The notes under the pieces were generated by a model. It was not told the origin of the DNA. It did no database searches and saw only the letters and a program-made list of their open reading frames with translations. From an uncultured Eubacteriales bacterium (lineage in GTDB: Bacteria; Bacillota; Clostridia; Christensenellales; Borkfalkiaceae), in contig CAJLKN010000014.1 of the NCBI GenBank assembly GCA_905207235.1, forward strand, positions 1-53,314: 53,314 nt of DNA, in the 5' to 3' direction. Each line of letters begins with the position of its first letter. Position 1 is the first letter of the stretch. The position numbers and the translations under genes were made by a program. Of this stretch, positions 41,317-48,767 are shown piece after piece.

Positions 41317-42384
41317 TTAAAGTATCACTCCTCCGCCGAGGCAGCGTTTTTCGTCGTAGAACACCGCATACTGTCCCGCCGTTACCGCGCGCTGGGGCTC
41401 GACAAAATCGATGTGCGCTCCGTTCTCCGTCATCGTTACGTTCACGTCCTGCTCGCCCTGACGGTAGCGGAATTTCGCGCGGCAGGCAAACTTTTTTGGC
41501 GGCTCGAAGCCTATCCAGTTTATGCCGCTCACCTCGCAGGAATTTGTGTAAAGCGGGCTTTCGTCGCCGTGAGAGACGTATAAAATATTATTCTTTAAAT
41601 CTTTTTTAACGACGAACCACCTGCCCGTTTCGCCCTTTTTGCCGCCTATGCCGACGCCCCTGCGCTGACCCAACGTATAGTACATGAGCCCTTCGTGCTC
41701 GCCGACGTCCTCGCCTTCGAGCGTGAGTATTCTGCCGGGCTTCGCGGGGAGATACTGCGACAAAAATTTGCGGAAGTTGCGCTCGCCTATAAAACATATG
41801 CCCGTGCTGTCCTTCTTTTTAGCCGTTGCGAGCCCGTTTTCGAGCGCGATCGCGCGCACCTCTTCCTTTTTTAAATGAGCAAGGGGGAAAATTACCCTCT
41901 CGAGCTGTTTCTGCGTAACCTGATTTAAAAAATACGTCTGGTCCTTACCCGCGTCCGCAGCCTTTAAAAGATAATGTCTGCCGTCCTCCGAGTGTTCCAC
42001 TCCGCAGTAGTGCCCCGTGGCTATATAGTCCGCGCCCATGGAAAGAGCATACTCGCGAAAGGGTCCGAACTTTATCTCGCGGTTGCACAAAACGTCGGGA
42101 TTGGGCGTTCTGCCCGCGGCGTATTCGTCGAGAAAATATTTAAAAACTCTGTCGTAGTACTGCTTTGCGAAGTTTACCGAGTAATAGGGTATATCGAGGA
42201 GCGAACACACCCTGCGCACGTCCTCGAAATCGCCCTCCGCCGTGCATGCGCCGTCGGGGTCGTCCTCCTCCCAGTTGAGCATGAAAAGACCTATTACGTT
42301 GTAACCCTGTCGCTTTAAAAGATAAGCGGCGACCGAGCTGTCCACCCCGCCGCTCATGCCGACGACAACCGTCTTTTTTTCCAT
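41317..42384 (-). CDS. mnmA: tRNA 2-thiouridine synthase MnmA
   Basis: The 355-aa protein has the PP-loop GMSGGVDSSV near the start, the catalytic CNREIKFG with its Cys, ATGHYC, and the second catalytic Cys in GICFIGE. It thiolates the wobble uridine of Lys, Glu and Gln tRNAs. I chose the ATG at 42384, giving the usual MEKKTVVVGMSGG start; upstream codons would extend into the promoter. The ATG is 6 bases after a TATAAT and there is no Shine-Dalgarno. It is divergent from the DUF4250 gene and shares its -35 box. Confidence 0.96.
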   Translation of the reverse strand: MEKKTVVVGMSGGVDSSVAAYLLKRQGYNVIGLFMLNWEEDDPDGACTAEGDFEDVRRVCSLLDIPYYSVNFAKQYYDRVFKYFLDEYAAGRTPNPDVLCNREIKFGPFREYALSMGADYIATGHYCGVEHSEDGRHYLLKAADAGKDQTYFLNQVTQKQLERVIFPLAHLKKEEVRAIALENGLATAKKKDSTGICFIGERNFRKFLSQYLPAKPGRILTLEGEDVGEHEGLMYYTLGQRRGVGIGGKKGETGRWFVVKKDLKNNILYVSHGDESPLYTNSCEVSGINWIGFEPPKKFACRAKFRYRQGEQDVNVTMTENGAHIDFVEPQRAVTAGQYAVFYDEKRCLGGGVIL

Positions 42385-42390
42385 AAAAAT

Positions 42391-42420
42391 ATTATAGCAT
42401 ATCCCCGACCCTGTTTGCAA
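42391..42420 (-). promoter_or_regulatory. Promoter of mnmA (shares its -35 box with the DUF4250 promoter)
   Basis: On the minus strand TTGCAA (42415-42420), an 18-base spacer and TATAAT (42391-42396). TTGCAA is its own reverse complement and serves both strands. Confidence 0.75.
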
Positions 42421-42442
42421 ATAAAAATAAATGTGTTATAAT
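42415..42442 (+). promoter_or_regulatory. Promoter of the DUF4250 gene
   Basis: TTGCAA (42415-42420), a 16-base spacer and TATAAT (42437-42442), with the ATG 7 bases after the -10 box. Confidence 0.75.
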
Positions 42443-42449
42443 AGCGTAT

Positions 42450-42626
42450 ATGAAACTGCCCGAAGATAACTATATTCTGCTTTCATTTTTAAACACCAAA
42501 CTGCGCGACGAGTACTCCTCTTTAGAGGAACTTTGCGCGGCTCTGAGCGTTTCGAGGGCATATATTGTCGAACGAATGAACAATATAGGCTATCGTTACG
42601 ACCCCGACGAAAATAAATTTGCATGA
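42450..42626 (+). CDS. DUF4250 small protein
   Basis: The 58-aa protein runs from ATG at 42450 to TGA at 42624-42626. It matches DUF4250 as I know it: an N-terminus with P-x-D-x-x-x-L-L-S, then NTKLRDEYSSLEELC, a predicted helix-turn-helix-like middle (SVSRAYIVERM) and the end GYRYDPDENKF. The family is small, mostly in Clostridia, and of unknown function; the helical middle hints at nucleic-acid binding. No Shine-Dalgarno is visible, and the start codon is 7 bases after the -10 box. The pepT Shine-Dalgarno overlaps its stop, so the two genes are coupled. Confidence 0.88.
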   Translation: MKLPEDNYILLSFLNTKLRDEYSSLEELCAALSVSRAYIVERMNNIGYRYDPDENKFA

Positions 42627-42636
42627 AGGTAAAGAT

Positions 42637-43848
42637 ATGTACGACGCACTTGAAAGATTTTTGAGATATGTAAAATGCGACACCCCCAGCGATGAAAAAT
42701 GCGCTGACCGCACCCCCTCTACGGAATGTCAGAGGGAGCTTGCGAAAATGCTTTATTCCGAGCTCAAAGATATGGGACTTGACGCGCGCATGACGGACGA
42801 ATGTTACGTATATGCCAAAATACCCGCCAACTGCCCCGCGCGCGCGGCGGTGGGCTTTATAGCGCACATCGACGTCGTCGATCAGCCCAAGGGCTACGGC
42901 GTTCAGCCGCGCATACACAAAAATTACCGCGGAGGCGACATCCCTTTAAGCGGCGGCACGGTTATAAGCGAAAATAAATGCCCCGCGCTCAGAAACTATG
43001 TCGGAATGGACATAGTAACTTCTGACGGCACGACCATTCTGGGCGCCGACGACAAGGCGGGCGTTGCAGAAATTATGGCAATGGCTCAATATGTCGTTAC
43101 TCACCCCGAATACAAACACGGAGACATAGGCATAGCCTTTACCCCCGACGAGGAAATAGGACACGGGGCGAAGCTCTTCGACGTAAAGGGCTTCGGCTGC
43201 GACTTCGCCTACACGGTGGACGGCGGCGAGCTGGGCGAGATAAGCTACGAAACTTTCAACGGCGCGGCGTTCACCTTTACGATTGACGGCGTCAACATTC
43301 ATCCCGGTTCGGCAAAGGGCAAGATGATAAACGCGGTTGTCGTCGGTGCGCAGATAATAAGCGAATTCCCCGCAGACGAACGCCCCGAAACGACAGAGGG
43401 TCGCGAGGGTTATTACTTCTTCAACGAAATAGAAGGCAACGTAGAAAGGTGCGTCATTTCGGGCATAGTGCGCGACCACAACGACGCCTCGTTCGAGGCG
43501 CGCAAAGTGCGAGTTCTGGAAGTGGCGGACAAGTATGCTTCACGCTACGGCGGCAGAGTAAAATGCGCCATGCACGACCAGTATTACAACTGCGCCAAGG
43601 TTATAAAGCCCGTCATGCACATTGTGGACAACGCCGCAAAGGCGATGGAAAAACTGGGCATAACGCCCGTAATAGAGCCCATACGCGGCGGCACGGACGG
43701 CAGCGGACTTTCGTTTATGGGTCTGCCCTGCCCCAACCTTTGCACGGGCGCGCACAACGCTCACGGCAAGACCGAATTTGTAGCCGTACAATGCATGGAA
43801 AAAGCCGTTGATATCCTGCTCGGCATAATAAGCGCATATGCGGAATAA
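42637..43848 (+). CDS. pepT: Peptidase T (tripeptidase)
   Basis: The 403-aa protein is an M20-family aminotripeptidase with IAHIDVVDQPKG (first zinc His and Asp), GADDKAGVAEIM, DEEIGHGA (catalytic Glu) and TVDGGELGEISYE. It releases N-terminal residues from tripeptides in the cytosol using two zinc ions. I chose the ATG at 42637 because GAAGG lies 7 bases upstream; the earlier ATG at 42619 overlaps the DUF4250 gene. It lies 10 bases after DUF4250. Confidence 0.95.
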   Translation: MYDALERFLRYVKCDTPSDEKCADRTPSTECQRELAKMLYSELKDMGLDARMTDECYVYAKIPANCPARAAVGFIAHIDVVDQPKGYGVQPRIHKNYRGGDIPLSGGTVISENKCPALRNYVGMDIVTSDGTTILGADDKAGVAEIMAMAQYVVTHPEYKHGDIGIAFTPDEEIGHGAKLFDVKGFGCDFAYTVDGGELGEISYETFNGAAFTFTIDGVNIHPGSAKGKMINAVVVGAQIISEFPADERPETTEGREGYYFFNEIEGNVERCVISGIVRDHNDASFEARKVRVLEVADKYASRYGGRVKCAMHDQYYNCAKVIKPVMHIVDNAAKAMEKLGITPVIEPIRGGTDGSGLSFMGLPCPNLCTGAHNAHGKTEFVAVQCMEKAVDILLGIISAYAE

Positions 43849-43858
43849 AATTTAAAGC

Positions 43859-43876
43859 GCCCTGCCGCGGCAGGGC
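43859..43876 (+). other. Hairpin between pepT and tRNA-Arg
   Basis: GCCCTGCC and GGCAGGGC form an 8-bp palindrome with a 2-base centre, 11 bases after pepT. There is no T-run. Confidence 0.4.
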
Positions 43877-43883
43877 GGAATAT

Positions 43884-43959
43884 GCACCCGTGGTGGAATT
43901 GGATACCATAAAGGCCTCCGACGCCTTCGGTTCGGGTTCGAGCCCCGACGAGTGCACCA
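43884..43959 (+). tRNA. tRNA-Arg (anticodon CCG)
   Basis: The 76-base sequence folds as a cloverleaf: acceptor GCACCCG / CGAGTGC, D-stem GTGG / CCAT, anticodon stem AAGGC / GCCTT with loop CTCCGAC (anticodon CCG, U33 present) and T-stem TCGGG / CCCGA with loop TTCGAGC. CCA is encoded. The acceptor stem has one C-A mismatch at position 5/68. It reads CGG codons. Confidence 0.92.
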
Positions 43960-43970
43960 TAAAATAAGCG

Positions 43971-44013
43971 GGTCCGACACAAAGATTTATCAATGTATCG
44001 GACCTTTAATATA
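43971..44013 (+). terminator. Terminator of tRNA-Arg
   Basis: GGTCCGA (43971-43977) pairs with TCGGACC (43998-44004), with two more pairs inside, followed by a TTTAATATATTTT tract. Confidence 0.75.
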
Positions 44014-44087
44014 TTTTACGATAAAAAAGTTGCAGCGCCGTTAAAGCCGATTTGCCGCAAACGATAACTGATGAGGACTGATATTAT

Positions 44088-44696
44088 ATGAATGCAATTT
44101 TCAATATAAACGGAAAAGTGATAGAGACAGCCAGGCTTATCCTAAGAGCTTTCGAGCCGACCGATCTGGATGATTTTTATGCATACGCCTCGGTTGACGG
44201 CGTCGGCGAAATGGCAGGTTGGAAACACCACGAGAGCAAAGAGCAATCGCGCGAAATACTCAACTCGTTTATTAAAGATGATAATGTGTTTGCAATTGTC
44301 GATAAATCAACGGGTAAGGTTATAGGCTCGCTCGGCGTTGAAAAATACGGAATGGAAGATAAGCTGACTGAATTTAAAAATTTTCGCGGCAGGGAAATAG
44401 GTTTTGTATTGAGCAAAGATTATTGGGGTAAAGGTTTAGCGCCCGAGGCAGTAAATTCGGTAACAGATTATTTATTCAACGAACTGAATTTGGATTTTTT
44501 GCTTTGCGGTTATTACAACTTTAACAGCCAATCTAAACGCGTGCAGGAAAAATGCGGTTTTAAGCCTTACCGCTCGCTTGTCATGCAAACTGCAATGGGC
44601 ACCAAAGAACAAGGAACGCTTAACATTTTAATAAATCCGCATAAAAAAATACAATTTGAATTTTCTCACCCTGAAACTCTTATTTTTAAAAAATAA
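44088..44696 (+). CDS. GNAT-family N-acetyltransferase (RimJ/RimL-like)
   Basis: The 202-aa protein starts IETARLILRAFEPTDLDDFY, typical of RimJ/RimL-type GNATs, and has EIGFVLSKDYWGKGLAPEAV, the acetyl-CoA binding segment with the G-x-G-x-A pattern. Family members acetylate protein N-termini, antibiotics or small amines; no substrate can be named. A GAGGA site lies about 10 bases upstream of the ATG. The gene is visibly more AT-rich than its neighbours and directly follows a tRNA gene, which suggests acquisition by transfer. Confidence 0.88.
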   Translation: MNAIFNINGKVIETARLILRAFEPTDLDDFYAYASVDGVGEMAGWKHHESKEQSREILNSFIKDDNVFAIVDKSTGKVIGSLGVEKYGMEDKLTEFKNFRGREIGFVLSKDYWGKGLAPEAVNSVTDYLFNELNLDFLLCGYYNFNSQSKRVQEKCGFKPYRSLVMQTAMGTKEQGTLNILINPHKKIQFEFSHPETLIFKK

Positions 44697-44711
44697 AATA
44701 ATAAATCATAA

Positions 44712-44743
44712 AAACTCCCCTGCGCAAAAGCGCAGGGGAGTTT
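44712..44743. terminator. Bidirectional terminator
   Basis: A 14-bp perfect stem (AAACTCCCCTGCGC / GCGCAGGGGAGTTT, loop AAAA) lies between the convergent GNAT and MscS genes. Confidence 0.88.
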
Positions 44744-44750
44744 ATTTAAA

Positions 44751-45647
44751 TCAGACATCCTTCTTTTCGCCTGTTGCGACAGAAATATTCTGCGGCAGAT
44801 TTTTTATTGCCACGTCGAGCTGGTTGAAAGGTATTTCTATGCCGTTTTCATTGAGCGCGGAAAGAATTTCGGAGAGCAACTTATAGTAAACCGTCCAGTA
44901 ATCGCCCCTGTTGCACCACACCCTGACGGTGAAATCGAGCGAGCTCGCACCCATATTGCTGAGCTCGGCAAAGGGTGCGGGGTCGGTGAACACAAGTTCT
45001 TCCGCCGCGCATACGTCCTTTATTATGCCCCTCACCTTCTCCACGTCGCTGCCGTAGGCAACGGATATGGCGAGTTCAACCCTGCGCGTATCCTTTGCCG
45101 AAGCGTTGACTATTACATTGTTTGCAAGTTCGCCGTTGGGAATGACGACAGCCTTGTTATCGGTGGTAACTATGTGCGTATAGAAAAGTTTTATGTCCTC
45201 CACCGTGCCCGAATGGTCCTGCGAGGTTATAAAATCGCCGATCTTGAAGGGGCGCATGACTATGATTATCACGCCGCCCGCAAAGTTTGAAAGCGTGCCC
45301 TGAACAGCGAGCGAAATGCCTACGCCTATCGAAGCTATCACCGCCGAAATGGACGCCGTCTCTATGCCGATATATCCGACGAGGCAGGCGAGTATTACAA
45401 GTTTTAGAAAAATGCGCAGCGTCTGACTGCTGACTCTGGCTATGGTTTCGTCCACATTCTTCTTATGCAGGCGCTTGTACAGCCTTTTGGTGAACACATT
45501 GATAATCTTGAACGAGATAATCATAAGCACTATGCCTATGACAAGCCTTATGCCCGTAGTAGTCATCCATTGTATAACGGCGTTGAAAAGACCGTTCCAG
45601 TCGAACGTCGCAACCGCGCCTTCTTCTGCGAGTAAATTCAAAGTCAT
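44751..45647 (-). CDS. MscS-type mechanosensitive ion channel
   Basis: The 298-aa protein has three N-terminal membrane segments; the third is glycine/alanine-rich (ASIGVGISLAVQGTLSNFAGG, the pore-lining helix), followed by the beta domain (FKIGDFITSQDHSGTVEDI) and the C-terminal cytosolic domain. Such channels release solutes at hypo-osmotic shock. I chose the ATG at 45647 because AGAGGA lies 8 bases upstream. It has its own near-consensus promoter and shares a terminator with the convergent GNAT gene. Confidence 0.94.
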   Translation of the reverse strand: MTLNLLAEEGAVATFDWNGLFNAVIQWMTTTGIRLVIGIVLMIISFKIINVFTKRLYKRLHKKNVDETIARVSSQTLRIFLKLVILACLVGYIGIETASISAVIASIGVGISLAVQGTLSNFAGGVIIIVMRPFKIGDFITSQDHSGTVEDIKLFYTHIVTTDNKAVVIPNGELANNVIVNASAKDTRRVELAISVAYGSDVEKVRGIIKDVCAAEELVFTDPAPFAELSNMGASSLDFTVRVWCNRGDYWTVYYKLLSEILSALNENGIEIPFNQLDVAIKNLPQNISVATGEKKDV

Positions 45648-45676
45648 AATTTTTTCCTCTGACAAATTTTATGTAT

Positions 45677-45705
45677 ATTATACCCGACCGCGCAACGTTT
45701 TGCAA
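45677..45705 (-). promoter_or_regulatory. Promoter of the MscS gene
   Basis: On the minus strand TTGCAA (45700-45705), a 17-base spacer and TATAAT (45677-45682). Confidence 0.8.
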
Positions 45706-45730
45706 TACCCGCAGACAAAAAGGTCGGGTA

Positions 45731-45759
45731 TTGACTAAGCCGTATCGCAATGTTAGAAT
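45731..45759 (+). promoter_or_regulatory. Promoter of the 173-aa membrane protein gene
   Basis: TTGACT (45731-45736), a 17-base spacer and TAGAAT (45754-45759), divergent from the MscS promoter. Confidence 0.75.
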
Positions 45760-45788
45760 AATGATGAAAAAATTGTCGGGAGGTAATT

Positions 45789-46310
45789 ATGGAAAAATTT
45801 GCAAAGCGCGCCTTCGCGCTCGATCTAACAGGCTCTGTATGCCTCTCGGCTTCAATGGCGTATTTTTTTATATATTCTTTATTTATTTTTCCCGCACTTG
45901 CCGCGGTATATACGGGGGATAGCGGTTCCGCCGTCGGCAATATTGCGGCATCGTTCGGCGTCGCGCTCGGCGCGGGAGTGGCAGCCGTTCTGCTGGCTAC
46001 GATTGCCGTTGCGGGGTTTATTTTAAGCATATACGCCGTTATAGCTTCCTTTGCTTGCAGAAAGCTAATACTGCGCGGCGGTTTTGAAGTGCACAAAAAG
46101 AAATATATCGCTTTTCAGATAAGTTCCGCCATTTTGCAGATCGCGGTATTTGTTGCCGCATGCTGTCTCAACACCCCTTACGCCGCATATATACCCGTAC
46201 TTATACTGTCGGCATTGTGCATGGCATTTTTAATTGTCGGAGCTATATATAAGGCAAAATGCCTCGGCAAAAGCGCAGAAAAGCCTTCGGCGACTGCGCC
46301 GCCTGAATAA
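45789..46310 (+). CDS. Small polytopic membrane protein (unknown)
   Basis: The 173-aa protein has four hydrophobic segments (about residues 16-38, 48-82 partly two, 112-131, 137-157) with a basic loop (CRKLILRGGFEVHKKKY) between halves. No family is recognised. GGGAGGT precedes the ATG, and there is a dedicated promoter and terminator. The general shape resembles the 159-aa membrane protein at 40.6 kb, without clear sequence similarity. Confidence 0.78.
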   Translation: MEKFAKRAFALDLTGSVCLSASMAYFFIYSLFIFPALAAVYTGDSGSAVGNIAASFGVALGAGVAAVLLATIAVAGFILSIYAVIASFACRKLILRGGFEVHKKKYIAFQISSAILQIAVFVAACCLNTPYAAYIPVLILSALCMAFLIVGAIYKAKCLGKSAEKPSATAPPE

Positions 46311-46328
46311 ACATTTAATGAAAAATTA

Positions 46329-46360
46329 AAAGGCGCGGACACGACTGTGTCCGCGCCTTT
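46329..46360 (+). terminator. Terminator of the 173-aa membrane protein gene
   Basis: A 14-bp stem (AAAGGCGCGGACAC / GTGTCCGCGCCTTT) with a 4-base loop lies 18 bases after the stop; the T-run is short. Confidence 0.75.
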
Positions 46361-46413
46361 ATGCCTTTAACTTTGCTCATTCGCTTATTGCCTGCGCTTT
46401 TGATTATAAACCG

Positions 46414-46442
46414 AGGCGGAGAATGCCGGGCATTATCCGCCT
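46414..46442 (-). other. Hairpin downstream of the RyR-domain gene
   Basis: AGGCGGA and TCCGCCT, with an inner AATGC/GCATT, form a long imperfect stem about 130 bases after the RyR-domain gene. A weak T-rich tract follows on the minus strand; it may be that operon's terminator. Confidence 0.45.
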
Positions 46443-46570
46443 ATATTTATAATAAAAGTAAATATCACGACTTTATGCCGTTGCGCCCGAAGTATTTTGC
46501 GAGGAGTCCGATAAGTCAGACTTTGCCCGAATGATAACTCAAAAAGATTTTTTCTTATTAAATAACTTAT

Positions 46571-48733
46571 TTACCGTGTATGATTTTCAACTATTTTGTA
46601 CCCGATCGCCGTAATTTCGCGATATATGCGGTCGAGGTCCATATAGTCGTAACGATAAATGTTATAAAGTTCGCGCACTCTGTCGTCCGAAGGAGAAACC
46701 TGCGAAATATCCTGCTTGTACATAAGCCCAAACTTGTATTCGATTAAATCCTTCAACCCGTAATATGTCGTGATGCACGCATGGCGTTTGCGAGCGATAT
46801 CCTTATGGGGAGCGGCTAAGCGCACATTGCCGTCTTTATCCTTTACTTCTTTTACGACTATATCCTTCTTCTTCATCTGTTTATAGTCATATAGAATATA
46901 CAGCGCGTTCCAGCGCGAATGTTCTATGAACGCCAACACGTTTGACGACTGCGTGCCGAAATAGAAAGCGGGATTTGCATAATTTTCCGCCTTGCCGGAA
47001 TTTATGTAGCGCGTATCGAACTGCTCTTCGGATACTCCCAAATCTTCCGCACCGCTGCGCTTTACCATATCGAACCCGAGAAGATTAAGTTTGAAAGGCA
47101 GATTGAGAGCGTGATATAAATTAGAAGCCTGTTCTATCATGGGGCGTTTTTCCCAGTTGACGCGCATGAGTTCGAGATTTTCAGCATCTTTGAGGCAGAC
47201 ATCCAACGCCTCCGCCTGTCTTTCCGCAGGCAGCGACCTGACTTTAAGCAACCATTCGGGGGGATTATCTATGCTGTCGTACAGCATGTTAATGCGCAGC
47301 GCGAGTTCCGACAGATCGTCGTTGACTATGCCCTTGTGGGTATATATCTGGCTTTCTTCGCCGAAATATATTATTCCGTCGTCGCAAAATCTCTCTTTAT
47401 TGCTCTTACTCCTGACGAATATGCGATATTCGGCGTCATCGGGCAACATGCGCTTTAACGTCTGCGCGTAGGCGGCGTCTTCAAGATCCGCGTTCAAAGA
47501 TACAATGAAATATGTAAAGCAATTTTCTTTGACCAGTTCGCAGAACTTTCTGCGCGCCTCTACCGAATTGATGTCTGTCTGCTTTACCTCGGCTATATTG
47601 CATATCCTGTCCGGCACGGGGAAATCGCAGTCTTTGAAATCTTCGTCGAACTCATAGGCTATGCGCGAAAAGAATTCGTTGTGCAACGCCTGATCGCGAT
47701 TGTCGTATATATAATAGTTTACGGGCTTTGAAGCTAACCTGTCCCCCTCCTGGGCGGCAAACTGAAACTGCATGCAACACATTCTGAAAAGCTGATAGTT
47801 CATCTTGCCGAAGCCTATGAACGCGACGTTTATTTGCTTGTCGCTTTTTATTGTGAAATTGGGGTTGTAAAAATGGCGCGGAATGAACTTGGTTATGGGA
47901 TATTGGCGGACGAATTGCCTTGCTATAATTTCATGCTTGCTGAAACAGTTTATGTACGCCGCGACCTGCTTGTCCGCCTCGGCGATGAGTTTTTCCTTTA
48001 TGACTTTGACTTCGTTCTGCTCCGCCTCCATATTGAGAATGACGTTGCGTCCGCATTTTTTTATGGATATGAATGCTTCTGTCATATCCGAATAAGAAAC
48101 CTTTCCGTCACGGAACAAAATCAGGTTATACTGTCCGTCCTTCAAAAATCTGTCGAGGCGATCAAGCGGACAGGTAAGCACGGTAAAGCCGTTTCTGACG
48201 AGGTCGCCATACGCGCTGCGCGCAATCGACGGCGCGAGCAGTACGCAACCCGCATTGTTTCTGATATATCTTACAGCGCTTTCGGAATTACCTATGACTA
48301 TATCGCAACCGCGGCGCATATATCTGCGGCGGGCAAAGAAGTTGCGTATGCGGGGGCTGAAAAAGCTGGCTACGCTGAGGATTACGGATGCGCCTCCCGC
48401 GACATACGCAAGCACAAAATCGACATAATATATAGGATAGGCCTGACATACGGGCAGGACGAGCGACGTATCCACTTTGAACTTGGTTATCACCTCCAGC
48501 GCAGAGCCGAAAAGCGAAAAGACGTTGAAAAAATCGAGGCTGTTGCCGTTATACAGCCACGCCGACATATGCAGAAAATATATCAGCAGATAGGTCGGCA
48601 CAAGATATATCAGATTTTTTTTAGAAATAACTATCTCGCCCCTGCTTTTTATCCTGCTCGACGTAGTGAAGACTATGGCGCAGATTATTATGAGCGAAAT
48701 TATAAGCAATAAAATTCCCGCCGCTAGAAACAT
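46571..48733 (-). CDS. Membrane protein with Rossmann-type domains and a C-terminal RyR domain (candidate conflict-system partner)
   Basis: The 720-aa protein has three or four N-terminal membrane segments (about residues 3-22, 40-58, 66-82 and 102-124). Two nucleotide-binding-like Rossmann units follow: CDIVIGNSESAVRYI (143-157) and INVAFIGFGKMNYQLF (301-316, with GFGxxxxxL), similar to TrkA-N/RCK-type NAD-binding domains. The last 120 residues match the bacterial form of the ryanodine-receptor RyR domain: FIEHSRWNALYILYDYK (602-618) and ARKRHACITTYYGLKDL (647-663). The function is unknown. It is the second gene of a two-gene operon with the SLOG protein (34-base gap), so the pair probably work as a ligand-controlled membrane complex. 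GGAGGG lies close before the ATG. Confidence 0.75.
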   Translation of the reverse strand: MFLAAGILLLIISLIIICAIVFTTSSRIKSRGEIVISKKNLIYLVPTYLLIYFLHMSAWLYNGNSLDFFNVFSLFGSALEVITKFKVDTSLVLPVCQAYPIYYVDFVLAYVAGGASVILSVASFFSPRIRNFFARRRYMRRGCDIVIGNSESAVRYIRNNAGCVLLAPSIARSAYGDLVRNGFTVLTCPLDRLDRFLKDGQYNLILFRDGKVSYSDMTEAFISIKKCGRNVILNMEAEQNEVKVIKEKLIAEADKQVAAYINCFSKHEIIARQFVRQYPITKFIPRHFYNPNFTIKSDKQINVAFIGFGKMNYQLFRMCCMQFQFAAQEGDRLASKPVNYYIYDNRDQALHNEFFSRIAYEFDEDFKDCDFPVPDRICNIAEVKQTDINSVEARRKFCELVKENCFTYFIVSLNADLEDAAYAQTLKRMLPDDAEYRIFVRSKSNKERFCDDGIIYFGEESQIYTHKGIVNDDLSELALRINMLYDSIDNPPEWLLKVRSLPAERQAEALDVCLKDAENLELMRVNWEKRPMIEQASNLYHALNLPFKLNLLGFDMVKRSGAEDLGVSEEQFDTRYINSGKAENYANPAFYFGTQSSNVLAFIEHSRWNALYILYDYKQMKKKDIVVKEVKDKDGNVRLAAPHKDIARKRHACITTYYGLKDLIEYKFGLMYKQDISQVSPSDDRVRELYNIYRYDYMDLDRIYREITAIGYKIVENHTR

Positions 48734-48767
48734 ATACCCTCCGCATTGAACGTATTTATTTTATGGA

